Origin: Cylindrobasidium torrendii FP15055 ss-10
Taxonomy: Eukaryota > Basidiomycota > Agaricomycetes > Agaricales > Physalacriaceae
Direction: 5' to 3'
DNA: 64,000 nt
NCBI GenBank assembly: GCA_000934385.1
Contig: KN880483.1
Location: forward strand, 62,001 to 126,000
Of the stretch, positions 43,201-57,082 are shown in pieces. The position numbers and the translations under genes were made by a program. The notes under the pieces are model-generated. The model made no database searches. It was not told where the DNA came from and worked only from the letters and a program-made list of their open reading frames with translations. Within the stretch, counting starts at the first letter, position 1. The number at the start of each line of letters is the position of its first letter.

Positions 43201-46200
43201 TCGTCTAGGATGGGATCCATGGCTGGGCTGTGGTATCCAAAGGGGACGTCGAGAAGTGCACTTTTGCATGCCACTGTATTGGTCAAATACTGCTTGAATT
43301 CCTGTAGCGCGTCTGTAGGGCCAGAAAGTACACAGTCGGCAGGGCTGTTTAAACAGGCAACCGATATGCTGGTAAATTTTGCAAGATGAGATTCCAGCGA
43401 CGAAGCCGGCACATTTACAGCCAACATTCCCGTTGATCCTCTCGCACAGAGGGTGAACATGAGGCGCGCGCGGTGGGCGACAAGTTTGAGTGCTCCTCGG
43501 AGTGACAAGACTCCAGCCACGACCAGCGCAGCATACTCTCCTAAACTAAAATTTGATTAGGAGGCTGTCGAGTGACGCGAATGCAGCGCTACGCGTACCT
43601 TTGTCCAGCGACAACCTCCGGCGAAATGCCCCATGAACGCCATAGCCTTGACAGTGCGTACTCGACCACAAAAATCACCACTTGATTTGTCTCAAGTTCT
43701 TCGTGCGTGGAATGCCCACTCATTCCTTCCTGCGCTAGGACAGTCTGAAGAACGCCGCTGAAGCCAGCGTCTACAAGTAGCGTATGACACTCATCGATAT
43801 CCGAGCGGAAGGTAGTGTACGTCTCGTACAACTGGCGCCCCATTCCAGGATATTGTGTCCCTTGGCCAGAGAATACGAAGCCGATGCGCGGTGATTCCCT
43901 CGTCTCGATACCTCCAAGGGATTTCAGCTTGATCGCAGCCTCCATCTTGTTCGACGCGACGATTGATATTCGATGAGGATAAAGGCGGCGGCGGCTAGTG
44001 GCTGTATATGCGACATTGACCCAGCTCTCCTTGTTGCTGTCAGACTGTAACCACTCGACATATCGGTCTCGTAGCCTCAAGAGGGCGTCATCTGTCTTTG
44101 CGGAAAGGCCAAAAACAACTGGTACATCCGGACCGGCGGGGGGTGAAGACAATGGGAACTCTTCGAGTAGGATGGCGGAGTTCGATCCAGCAGCACCGAA
44201 GTTGTTCAGCAATGCTATCCGATTTTGACCCGTCTTAACAGATGCCCACGGTGTAGAGACCTTGTCGAAGACAAAGCCGGACGTCGGAGTGATCTTTGGG
44301 TTGATGACTTTTAGGGAGACGCAGGCGGGTATGCTCTTGTGTTGAAACATCAAAAGCAGCTTAGCGAGTCCTGCAGCACCCGACGCAGCTTCGAGATGAC
44401 CGATGTTGGCTTTGACTGAGCCGACATGAAGCTGATCTTCCCTACTGCTCGATAAGAACACTTCTCCGATGCTCTCTAGCTCGCCTGGATCCCCAGCCTG
44501 CGTCCCTGTTCCATGCGCCTCGACAACGCTGACCATGTCCGGAGTCATGCCGGCATGGTCAAGGACAGACTCAAACAACTTGACTTGTGTTGGCACATGC
44601 GGATGGGTGATAGAAGACGCCCGTCCGCTCTGGTTGACATTGACCGCCCGGATGACGCCCCAAATACGGTCCTGCTCAGCAAGGGCGTCGGACAAGCGTT
44701 TGAGGACAAATACACCACATCCCTCAGATCTTGAGTAACCATCAGCGGAGGCATCGAAAGACTTGCACTGGCCGGAAGGGCTGAGGAAGTGACCACGGTC
44801 AAGACCAAGGAACATCTGGGACAGCGGTTTAGCATCCCCTCGAGGCCCTGGGACGACTAGACTAGTAAATACTCACATCTGGGCTCGTTATGATATTGAC
44901 GCCGCCGACCAAAGCTGCATTACAATCCCCATCGGCGAGTGCACGACATGCTTGGTAGACGGCCACACCGGACGAGGAACAAGCCGTGTCGACCACGACA
45001 GAAGGTCCTCCTAGCTGCATAGCATACGAAAGGCGCCCACTCAAGAAGGCCTTGAGTGTCCCTTATGATGATGAGTATGAAGCGGGCAAGCGCAGGAGCC
45101 TAGCATACCTGTGCTATAGTATACATCGATGTCGTTCCGTAAGTTTTGGACATAATCGTTGGTGGCTTCGCCAATGTAACAGCCAAACGTATCTTGGTTG
45201 AATGATGGCGTGGAATTCGGGACGTATCCAGCATCCTCCAAAGCCTCATACGCCGTATGAAGCAGAATACGTTGTTGGGGATCCATACTGCGCGCCTCGC
45301 GCGGGCTGATCTTGAAGAACTTGTTATCAAAATATGCGGCGTTCTCGATAAAGTTGCCTGTTCGCGCCCTCATCTGTCGCTTTCCGTCTTGGTAGTCGGC
45401 AACTGAGAAGCGACTTTCTGGGATCTGGGCGCCGTATGAGCGGATAGTCACATCCAACAAGTGGCCTATGATACCTCAGAAACCGTGTTGAGCCCCTTCT
45501 CTAAAACTTCCCACAGCTTAGAGATGTTCGGAGCGCCTGGCATGTCGACAGCCATCCCGACAATGGCAATCGGCTCGTGTTTGGAGCGGCGAAAGAAGGT
45601 CGATGACGACAAGTCAGAAAGGTCGACATCGAGGTTGAGCTTTTTGGCCAGGGATTTGGCAAGAGCAGAACCGGGGCCAACATTGAGCAGGCGCACAGGA
45701 AAGGGCAGGTCGATTTCGGCGACGCTGTTCACTACTGCATCCCAACGAACCGGGTTGACCAAGACCATGTCAACCACTAGCTCTACAAGTGGTCGGCCAG
45801 ATGAAGCTACTGTGATGACATCACCAGTAGAGGAGGAGCGAAGAGGGACACGCAAATCCGCGAAGGCAGGGAACTTGATTCCTCGTCTGGAAATATCGTC
45901 GAGAACAGCTGCTCTGACGCCGCCGTGGTGTACTGGGGCATGGTAAAGTGTGCTCAATGGCACGTCGTGAGCAGAAGTGTGGAGGCCTTTGACGAAAGTT
46001 GACAGAGTGTCGGGCCGCCCCGAGACTGTCACGCAGGTTGTATCGATGACGGCGGTAACAAACAAATCGAGCCCATGTCGTTTCTGAATCGGTCGTGAGA
46101 AACGCATGGGTAACCTAATGAACACACTACCTTGAAGTCGTGCACAGAAAGCTCGATATCGTCCACTGAGCGCCCTTGCAGCATGACACTCCATGTTGCG

Positions 46201-46742
46201 GACGGCTCGATGAAGGAACCCTTCATCGCGTCCTGGCGGTACTGCTGAGCCCGAATGCCGATCCACAGAACAAGTCGGTAAACCTCGATGGCGTGCTTCA
46301 TGAATTCCGCTCTCGAGCTAGAACTAGAGACTACTGTCGCGGGCAGAATACCGGAAGAGAAGCCGAGCACCCCAACGCCATGGTGCGCATTGGTGCCCAA
46401 CACATCGTTGTTTGCGGTTCGCGAGCCCAATGAATCCACGAATACCATATATCGCAGAATTTGGATGATAAACAAAGAAGACCCGGAAGTGACGGCGTTG
46501 AATAAGTAGCGGTCACCTGGGATTACGAGTTTGTCCTTGGTACCGAAATCGTGCAAATCAATGCTGACGGCGCCCGGGGGCAAGGTTTTGAGCTCTGCGT
46601 GAAACGCGTCATGGCATGCAGCGAGGAAGTACGACCCTTCTGGGCGAGTGGCATCGTCGAGAGCAATTTCGCAGGCTGCTGCAAACTTCTCAGGTGCACT
46701 GCCCTGCCCAGTGAAGAGAGGTATGTTAAGCATAGATGTCAT
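40255..46742 (-). CDS. Non-reducing iterative polyketide synthase, SAT-KS-AT-PT-ACP-ACP-TE
   Basis: Multi-exon gene from ATG 46742 ([17 protein letters not shown]). Order seen: SAT with GFSSG at the active-site position; KS with [19 protein letters not shown] and [12 protein letters not shown] with [14 protein letters not shown] and GQSLGEYAA (restored across an intron at 43542-43603); PT with IAGHRV and the [13 protein letters not shown] dyad partner; two ACPs ([13 protein letters not shown] and [13 protein letters not shown], serine attachment); TE with GWSFGG (across a 51-nt intron) and GNHFEVF. This layout is that of basidiomycete orsellinic-acid-type synthases, cytosolic enzymes making aromatic polyketides. 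No reductive domains were found. The final splice gives the ending [14 protein letters not shown]. No clear tailoring enzymes adjoin it. Confidence 0.9.
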
Positions 46743-47684
46743 GGCAGCCCTGAACAACAGGATTGGGTAGATGTCCCAAAAATTTCAGAGCTGCTATGGA
46801 GTCGGCTGTGGTTAGCCAACAACTCTCCTAGTCAGTTGGAACTACTTACAGGACAAGTTCAATAAAATTAGATGAAACGGAATCAGTTTCCGGATGGCAT
46901 GACAATGGACGCGTCAAGTCAGTTGGAGATATGTATACAAAAAATGAAGGAGCGAGGGCGTGCAGTCAAAGCTGCTCCCACAATGGGGATCTCGGACGAG
47001 AACAAGAGGGGACGGCCTATAAGCGTGACCAATGCTAGCGTTGGACTGCAGTTCCCATGAGTGAAGAGTATTATGACTTGGGTGTAATACTTACGCTATG
47101 GAAAACTTCAGAGCGCGAGCGCCTGGCAGTAATTTACCTGCGAGCGCTGACTTGGTGGTATGAAGCCAAGCTTGCAAACAGGGGACATTCCGCCCGATTT
47201 GGGTATGTTCCCACGCCAAGTTCGGTTGAACGCGATCGAGTAAGTACTACTCTGAACGCGCCATTCTTTATTCAATACTGGTGGCGATGAAGCCAGTCTT
47301 CCCGCTGGATAGACCAGTAATAGACAGAAAAATTGTACATGGGTACACAGTGCAACGGCTGCGCGAAACTGCGACTTTGGTTAGATACCTTCCGACTCCC
47401 CATGAGCACTTCGAGTCAAATAGACACACTGAAGGAGATAATTACATCTTTGCGGTCTATGCATCCATATTCATGCGGTATGGTATTACAATGCGGTCGT
47501 AAGGACGCGTAAGCGTGCGAGTGGGGTGGTAATAGCAAGTAAAGTATGTATAGCAGAAAACAAAACTACGCGTAAATAATGTACTGGGAGAATGCATGGC
47601 AAACACGTCCGTAGGAATAGAGCACACGTCCTCGTGCAATGTGGAGACCCAAGACCAACGACAGAACCCAAAGAGAAGACGCAA
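46743..47684. other. Intergenic, between PKS start and HSP70 3' end
   Basis: About 940 bp holding the PKS promoter. Short open frames (46872-47060, 47057-47290, 47281-47502) lack domains and splice partners. No gene supported. Confidence 0.5.
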
Positions 47685-50026
<2,342 letters not shown>

Positions 50027-50097
50027 GATGGTCGAATGAGAATAGGTTTCTGAAGTTTTTGCCGCGCACGACGCGCTCTAATAAGCGGTTCGGCATT

Positions 50098-50110
50098 TTC
50101 CGGAACATTC
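50098..50110 (-). promoter_or_regulatory. Heat-shock element upstream of mitochondrial HSP70
   Basis: TTCCGGAACATTC forms three perfect alternating inverted nTTCn/nGAAn units (TTC-cg-GAA-ca-TTC), the HSF1 consensus. It lies about 72 bp upstream of the HSP70 ATG at 50026 and inside the gap to the next gene. Confidence 0.75.
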
Positions 50111-50356
50111 CACGTAACGTCACTACTAGTCACCCGTCACGTTTTACCATTTAGGTCAGCAAAAATACCACGCCCTTGCCACCAGCTTGCCACGTTCAAA
50201 GGTCCCGGTGAGGCCTTGAGGCTCGGGAGGGCGCATGTTCAAGCGAAACGAAAACAAGATCCTCCAGTGGTCGCAGTCAAATTGCAGTCAAAGTCCGTGG
50301 GCGTGTCCCATCTACATTAGTGTCCACCAAATTATGTACAGGATATAAAATATGAA

Positions 50357-51802
50357 CTACAGCACGACCTCTAAGCCTGGCCGTCCGTGCAAAGGGTGCC
50401 TCCACCCACACCTCCACTTTGCGCTAGAACTCTCAACATGGTCCAGTAAGACTCTGGAGGATATCACTAGCCCTCCTGCATCCCCGCCCCCGCGTCCTCT
50501 GCCTGCTCGGTCAACGTCTGACGGTGGCCGACATATCCCAGACACGCCCGACAAACATTCCTGCATAATCATCTCCGGTGTCTTGCGCCAAGCCGTTGGG
50601 TGAGCGGCGTGAAATCTGAAGAGCTCGGCTACGATCTCCATTTGGGAACGATGCAGCACGACCCCACTGGTGCCAGCGCCGACGGAGGCGGCCTGTGTCT
50701 TGTCCAACCCGTGTAGAACACGCTCAAGTGCAGGCCATGCATCCGGGCACAGGGGCGCATCGTCCTCCACCAGCATGAGCCAGTCGCCACGCATAGCACC
50801 CTCCATCCAAGTCAATGCCTCTGCAATTTGTTGGTATTGCCCCCAGGGATGGACACCATTTTCATCAGCATCGGCGTGAAATACAACACGGTCCGAGTAC
50901 GTAGAGCGAGCGGCCTTGTAGCCCGAGTATCCGCCTACATGCGTGAATACAGACATGGCAACGTTCGGTGAAAAGTAGGGTGCGAACGAGTCGATAGTAG
51001 CGAGTAGCATCTTGTCCGTGTTGGCACCAGGACGCGGGAAAGAGAGCACGAGGATATCAAGGTGTGGTATCGTCGCGCCTGTTGGCGTGTCGATGTATGC
51101 GATTAAAAGATTGGGAATGCATAGTAATACGAGAGACGCAACGAAGACACGTCCTAATTGGAGTTCTGTGATGCTGGATATTGAGAGTGCGGGGAACGGC
51201 AAGTATGTCTTCTTGTCGGAGAACGCAGTGTTACAGACGAATGAGATGAGAATACCGAGAACAATGGCTACCCCATATGTCCAAGGTGCGTCGTCCAGGA
51301 ATGCCATTATAGCCGGAAATATGACCAGAAACACTGATGGGTTGACATGCAGGATATTCGGAGCGCCGCACATATGGAAGTAAATCACCATGATAGGGCC
51401 GAGTCCCGATATTTCCTCGTATAACGCCCAATGTTGGAAGAGAAATGGGAATGTCGAGCCATCTCCCTGTGTCATGAGCGCGCCAATCTGAGTGCGAACG
51501 AGTGCTAGAATAATCCACAATGGATATGCGACGAAATGAAAGTCCGGTGGTAGGCACACAAGTAAAAAGGATGCTTGTATCAACCTCGATGCGACCACAA
51601 ACAGGTTGATTTCAGATGGCGCGGACCATGGCGCAAGGAGAAAGGGAAGCAAGTCTCGGCTGTGCGTTACTTGTCGTGGAGAAAACGGCCAGCGCCAGGA
51701 AGGAATAATGAGAGGCAGTAGTTGGAGTGATGTGTTCAGCGCTGCCAGCGCCTTGTCGCTGCTGAAGTCGATGGCAGGAAACATGAAAGATGCATCACCC
51801 AC
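50357..51802 (-). CDS. Multi-pass membrane glycosyltransferase-like protein
   Basis: One open frame of 481 codons. The N-terminal ~245 residues hold about six hydrophobic segments (e.g. LFVVASRLIQASFLLVCL, YPLWIILALV, VFLVIFPAIMAFL, YGVAIVLGILISFVC, VFVASLVLLCIPNLL). The C-terminal ~230 residues look like a GT-A-type domain: LDILVLSFPRPGANTDKMLLATIDSF, DRVVFHADADENG, and LMLVEDDAPLCPDAWPALERV, whose EDD can act as the metal-binding DxD. The order recalls the GPI-side-chain transferase PGAP4, but the number of helices differs. No signal peptide is needed before the first helix. Function beyond a likely sugar transferase is unknown. Confidence 0.7.
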   Translation of the reverse strand: MGDASFMFPAIDFSSDKALAALNTSLQLLPLIIPSWRWPFSPRQVTHSRDLLPFLLAPWSAPSEINLFVVASRLIQASFLLVCLPPDFHFVAYPLWIILALVRTQIGALMTQGDGSTFPFLFQHWALYEEISGLGPIMVIYFHMCGAPNILHVNPSVFLVIFPAIMAFLDDAPWTYGVAIVLGILISFVCNTAFSDKKTYLPFPALSISSITELQLGRVFVASLVLLCIPNLLIAYIDTPTGATIPHLDILVLSFPRPGANTDKMLLATIDSFAPYFSPNVAMSVFTHVGGYSGYKAARSTYSDRVVFHADADENGVHPWGQYQQIAEALTWMEGAMRGDWLMLVEDDAPLCPDAWPALERVLHGLDKTQAASVGAGTSGVVLHRSQMEIVAELFRFHAAHPTAWRKTPEMIMQECLSGVSGICRPPSDVDRAGRGRGGGDAGGLVISSRVLLDHVESSSAKWRCGWRHPLHGRPGLEVVL

Positions 51803-51914
51803 GTGGGTGACGGAATTCTGCTATCCGTCAAGGGAGGACCCCTGATAATTCCGCCAAAGGTTCGATCCGCCTGAGGGCACTTTTCGGACCTCGGACCACC
51901 TGCCTAATTGGGCC

Positions 51915-51939
51915 ATTTTTGGACTTTTGGATCGAACCT
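51915..51939 (+). repeat. 25-bp direct repeat, copy A
   Basis: ATTTTTGGACTTTTGGATCG followed by AACCT, found again unchanged at 52402-52426. Degenerate forms of GGACCAAAT...CGAACC follow each copy. Confidence 0.8.
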
Positions 51940-52401
51940 TTGACCTTGAGCCTCAAATTTGGACCAAATAGGATCGAACCTCTAAAAAATCGAAAAAATC
52001 GCAGTAATATCGAAAAAATTCCGAAACGCGCGCAGAAGCGTCAATTACTCCCCCCACTCGTAAAATGAACTTTAAGGCTCCTAGCAGCTGGACCACCGCC
52101 GAGTTACAGCGTGATATTGTACTCAGGTGCGGTCAGTGGCCTCTCAAGTGAGTCGAGGCATGCCATACAAGCAGCCTGACAGTTAGAAATGAAAATGGCG
52201 GCTCAGAAGCATTTTCAGACGTTGCAACAGCTAGTTTTCAAGTGCAAAATGCAATGACAATATGTAGACAGCTTACAGTCACCCCAGAGTCACCAAAACC
52301 ACTGCACCACAAGGTCTTTCGGACCTAGTGGATCGCACCCCCCACACCCGAAGCCAGAATCGGACCAAAACCGGACTCAACTCCCAGACCCAAAGAGGGT
52401 G

Positions 52402-52426
52402 ATTTTTGGACTTTTGGATCGAACCT
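52402..52426 (+). repeat. 25-bp direct repeat, copy B
   Basis: Identical to 51915-51939, 487 bp downstream. Confidence 0.8.
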
Positions 52427-52523
52427 CCGGCGCCAAAACACCCATTTTCGGACCAAATCGTACCGAACCTTTTGGTGAATTGTCAGGGGTCCTGTCAAGG
52501 GCCGATCACTGCCAACCAGTGCC

Positions 52524-52540
52524 AGGACCCCCGAATATGC
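52524..52540 (+). repeat. 17-bp inverted repeat, arm 1
   Basis: AGGACCCCCGAATATGC; its reverse complement is at 53248-53264. Both arms continue into G-rich partners that fold as CCCCC/GGGGG hairpins. Confidence 0.75.
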
Positions 52541-53247
52541 GGGGGTAACCTTGATCCTGGATCTCACCTTGGATGTCCGATTTTTCGCGCCCTGCGGGCG
52601 CCAAAATGTCCGATTTGGGACCAAGGTCCATACCCTGCGCCACACTGCGCCACATTTCAATTTTTCTTCGAGAGAGCCCTACAGGCCTTTAAATTGCGCA
52701 TCGCTGCTTGTATAAGGTGTTCAAAAATGTTTTCCATTGTATATACTGATATAAGGGCTCATCAACGTCACTGTTGTCTAGAAACTCGCTAGTGGCTTTC
52801 AAAGTTTTCTTCTCCTGCCTCTGGAGGTCCTCACAAATTCCAAATCCTTTGGTTTCATGGTGCCATCCGTCAAAAAAAGACTGCTTTGGTAAATGTTAAT
52901 GTTAAATGGACAAAATACTGCCAGGAAGCAATGGCAGCCGCAAACTGTGCCACTGTGCCACCGCATGCTACAACAGGATGAATTCACAGTAAAAGGTTGG
53001 GTCTCGCAACTGAATCGAACCCAAGGCGTCGCTAGCAACGTGTTACCAGACTCGGAGCAACCGCCTACAACTTACACCATCTGTCTATAGATGGTCGACG
53101 TCTGTGCTGGGGACCATCCTGACCTGACCGATGTCCGATTTTGGGGCATGGTTCCGCCCAATTTTTGGCCCATATGTCCGATTTGGTACCAAAACTTTCG
53201 CCGCTACGCGGCGGGTCGGTGTCCGATTTGGTACCAGTGATGCCCCG

Positions 53248-53264
53248 GCATATTCGGGGGTCCT
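53248..53264 (-). repeat. 17-bp inverted repeat, arm 2
   Basis: Reverse complement of 52524-52540. Three of the five TGTCCGATTT words (53132, 53175, 53220) lie just before it, the other two at 52574 and 52607. Confidence 0.75.
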
Positions 53265-53967
53265 CCAGTGCCACCCGTTGCATCAGCACGAATGCGGCGT
53301 CTTTGTTATAGTTGGACAACACGAGCAAGCCAGAGGCATGATGTCAATCCACTCCTCAGCTAGAAAGGACTCCAGTTTCCTTACTAAGTAGTCTTGATAG
53401 AGTCGTGGTCGATGCGGCCGGCAGTTTGCGAAAGATACTGTTTTGCCAGTAAGCACAAACTACATAGTACACTGAAGTTACAGAAATTCCAAATTGATGG
53501 ATTGCCTCTCGCAGGATGTTCATGCTCAAAAAAAAAAATCACAGGCCGGTCCTACAACGGTCCTCAGACGACGGGCAACGGAGGCAGGCCCACTGTCGCC
53601 CTTTGCTGTATTGTGTTTTTATCCAAGTCAGACTCAGGTCATTCTAGGCGGCTGTATGCTTTGTTCTATCTGGGGGCATCTCCCTGTTTCTGGACATGGG
53701 CGGTCGAACCCCTTCCTTTGTATCCACGATAAGATAATAAAGGCTCAAAGAGCTTGGTCAAGAGGTTCACAGCCCTATGAAATCACACAATATCACATTG
53801 TATAATCACAATCAGTGGGCTGGTCTATGGGAATGTGCGATTGGTATTCTCACAGCCGCAGTGGTCAGATCAACGTAACCGTTGTGTCGTTGGACCCATG
53901 CTGATCGTACGCTATAAAAGCCAACCTTCACAGACAGAAAAGCATTCTTCCCTTACTTCAAAGCTTC

Positions 53968-55183
53968 ATGTCCGAGTATTCAATGCAGGTGAGCTCCTTT
54001 ACTGCCACTTCCCGCTAGTATGTCTTACCTAGACATCTCCGTTCCCTTGCAGACGTTGCCTTCCACTTTGTCACCCGACCTGCATGATGTGATCGTCGAT
54101 ATTGTCGCTCAGAGCCCTGGGAAGTTCTCCCGTCAGGACCTTATCAACTGTGCACTTGTATCGACGACATTCCGAAGGCGCGCTCAGCATCATATTCTCG
54201 CCCGGATCGTTCTCAATTTTAACGAACGGGCGGATTCCATCCGAGATCGTCTAGAGGTGTGCCTCTCGTCCCCATGGAGCGTGGGGTCGCATGTGAGAGA
54301 AGTGCTCGTGGTGGAGGCTGTCACAGAAGAGGACTGGAAACTCTGCGGGGAGTTCATGGCCCAGTTCACATCCTTGGAAACGCTTGTCCTAGTTCGATGC
54401 CGCTCCTTGAGCTACATGGCCACCCCGGGGATGGTTATGCGTCTTAAAACGATAGTTGAACTTCGCCTGTGTTTCATTGACTTCAGCACGGAACCCTTCA
54501 ATGTAATGTCGGCAACACCGATGGAATCCCTACGGGAGCTAGACATCACGAAGATTCCAACCAACCAGGCCACAGATGGCCAGCTGCATGCCCCGTTGAA
54601 GCTCCCCCACAATCTCACCAAGATCAGGTTTTTTGAAGTCGACACGAGTTTCGCTTCCCAAGTTCTGGAGGCGGCGGTAGGCAACAAGTACCCTCTCGAG
54701 GAGCTCTTGGTCTCGCCTGCTGTTCCCATTCCCCTCGGGTTTCCCGCTCCCAAGACTCTCACTTGTGTCCACGGAGAGAGAGCGGATAATGATCCCCTGG
54801 GGACTCACGAGTCGACTCAGATGTTGCACCCACATTACACGCCTGTTATCTCTGGGGCACACAGAGTTCGAATCCGGATTAATATGCACACAGACCCCCG
54901 CGTTTTGACAAAATACATGGCTACCTTGAACCTCTGGACGACCCACCTCCACAGACCGCTGGGGTTGAAGGAACTCAGTATTAGCCTCTGGACGTGGCCC
55001 GACCTCAAATTGAAAGATATGTGGCCATACGTCGACGACGTTCTGGAAGGTCTGGCAGACTTCGGCTTGCGTCTCGTTGAGGTCAGAGTTGTGATACCCT
55101 GCTCGGCGGAGGCCATTGAAGAAGCATTTCCGAAGCTCAAACGCAAAGGAATTTTGAAGATGATACTCGATGAGTTCGTATGA
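53968..55183 (+). CDS. F-box-like protein
   Basis: Two exons: 53968-53988 (MSEYSMQ) and 54053-55183, joined by a 64-nt GTGAGC...TTGCAG intron, giving 383 aa. An ATG inside the intron (54020) opens the same frame and is an alternative start. Residues ~8-50 (LPSTLSPDLHDVIVDIVAQ...DLINCALVSTTFRRRAQHHIL) match the F-box-like helix pattern seen across Agaricomycete expansions. The rest is leucine-rich without clear repeats. Such proteins are thought to select substrates for SCF ubiquitin ligases; the target is unknown. Confidence 0.8.
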
Positions 55184-55316
55184 TACTTCCATGATTATTT
55201 CACGATCTATACGCCTTACTTGACATTTTGTGATACATCCTCATCGTCGCGCAGACCAGTCACTTTTCTGAAATGGTCCATAGAATGATGTGCGTCGGTA
55301 AACTATGAATAATAAA

Positions 55317-56762
55317 TCAGTGTGATTCGAAAAAGCTCCACCAAATCCAACTCACCCAAGACAAGAAGTCGCGTACAAAGCTTGGTAAAATTTGTAGGAA
55401 TGGCATGAGATTGGCGTAAAACGGTACTAGGATGTACAAAGAATGTTGGTCGTCCAGAGCTTGTATCACCTTCTTCACGACGGTCACAGGCGCAACATCG
55501 GGTAAGACAAACTTCCGAAAGACGCTCGGTGCCATCTTGACGTGTTGAAACAAAGGTGTAAGAACATGTCCTGGGCAAACTAGTGTTGTCCGGACGCCAG
55601 GCGCGTTGTATCTGAGATGTGTTTTCAGTATCCATCCGTTGCAACGAAAGATACACATACACATTGTCCAATTCATAGCGAAGGGTCTCGTTGAGATTGA
55701 TCAAAGCCGCCTTGGATGCGTTGTAGTCGGACATGCGCACTATGCCTGCGTATCCCATGATAGAGGACATGGTTATCTGGATATCGATGTCAGTGAAAGA
55801 TGGAGTCTAATGAAGGAGACGGTCGTACAACGTGCCCCGATCCAGCCTTTATCATGGCTGGTAGGAATGCCTTCAACGTCCAGAAATGCGAACACAAGTT
55901 GACGCCAAATGTTCTGAAGTCTGTAAGAAAGCGCGCGCCCCTGGATCGGAGGGTGTACTGACTGCTCAATGTCTCTTGGGGATAGGTCAAGGATAAGTTT
56001 GCCTTGCACAACACCTGCATTGTTCACCAGTACAGTTGGGTTGCCGACCTACATTCGGTCAAACGGCCATCGCATGCAGGTTCTGTGAGAGACGGACCTC
56101 TTCCTGGACCTGCTTTGCAACTCTCTCTATCTCACTCCACTTTGATACATCACATTGGTAGTATTTGATGTTGTCTGTGTGGATTCAGTATCATGGGCAG
56201 CCGAATCGTTTGAAGCGCACAGTTCTCAGTCTGAATGGGCTTGATGTCGAGAACCACTACGGGAACGTTGCGAACGGCCAGAGTGTTTGCCAACAGCTCC
56301 CCAATACCAGAAGCACCTAGCAGTAAGGTCAAATGGTGGCGGAGGGAAAATGCCACCAGCGAACGCACCACCAGTAATGAGCACGATTTGGTTTCCCCAA
56401 TCGAACCTAGGTGGCGTGTAGAAGTTTCCCTGGTTCCGGTAGAGGACGGAGCCCCGCTTGATGAGCCCTGTAAACTGGTCAATCATTGGCCCAGCCTGCT
56501 ATATTGGACACGCACAGAAGAGCGAAATGGCAAGCCAGTATAATGCGGATCCCCAGATGAGAGGCATATCCAGATGAGCGCCGTTTGCGTAGAAGAATAT
56601 GGGAATAAAGAACACAAAGAATGGACCTTGCTTGTGAGTTAGAAAGCGCGCGAGGAGAACAGTAAAGGACGCACTGAATACGGTACGCGACAGAACTTTG
56701 ACAACCAGGTCAATATCCAAACCGTCGAGTATTCCAGCAGGGTCGGGATTTGAGGTGTTCAT
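55317..56762 (-). CDS. Membrane-anchored short-chain dehydrogenase/reductase (RDH10/DHRS-like)
   Basis: Exons join in frame from [19 protein letters not shown]. Two hydrophobic segments in the first exon suggest membrane anchoring. A 48-nt intron leads to [14 protein letters not shown], then [13 protein letters not shown], another intron, and [12 protein letters not shown] (Rossmann TGxxxGIG). [27 protein letters not shown], the YNASK catalytic Tyr/Lys, [15 protein letters not shown] and [14 protein letters not shown] follow. It uses NAD(P)(H) to oxidise or reduce a lipid-soluble alcohol or ketone at the endoplasmic reticulum; the substrate is unknown. Introns also near 56320-56380, 55905-55965, 55770-55800 and 55610-55670. 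Confidence 0.83.
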
Positions 56763-57082
56763 GGTAGAAGATGAGGCGCAGCCTACGAGAGAAATTGGAC
56801 GAAAATGAGCTGATGGTAGGAGAAGTACAGAAGAGCTTCCGACAGGCGTCTGATGGCAAACCGCGTGCTACGCGCTTGATCAAGCACTAATGCCTTCTTG
56901 ACGATGATCCCATGGGAAGCTAAAGAAGCAGACATGTCTCCATCTGATAGGTGCTCTCTCCTTCGCTGCCAACCATCATCACCCTCTGCTCGTCGACGAC
57001 GCCGACGTTGACGCCCTTTTGATCGGCGTAGGTCCTCCTATCTGCGCAAAGCGTATCGAACCACTATACTGACGGAGAGCAT
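56763..57082. other. Divergent promoter region, SDR and SUR7-like genes
   Basis: 320 bp between two outward-reading genes. No motif could be assigned with confidence. Confidence 0.45.

Larger units (their letters stand above)
51803..53967. other. 2.1-kb gene-free patch with repeats
   Basis: No credible exon was found; the open frames are short and lack domains. The patch contains a 25-bp exact direct repeat, five copies of TGTCCGATTT, an inverted 17-mer pair with GC-rich hairpins, and a degenerate tRNA-like remnant near 53003-53095. It looks like the remains of one or more non-autonomous repeats. Confidence 0.6.

Noticed and set aside
46872..47502. Possible small PKS-cluster gene
   Set aside because: Three short frames in different phases with no enzyme motif; could not be joined.
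53003..53095. Minus-strand tRNA-like sequence with GGGTTCGATTC and a CGTTGC/GCGACG arm
   Set aside because: The T stem does not pair and acceptor arms do not match. At most a decayed tRNA-derived remnant in the repeat patch.
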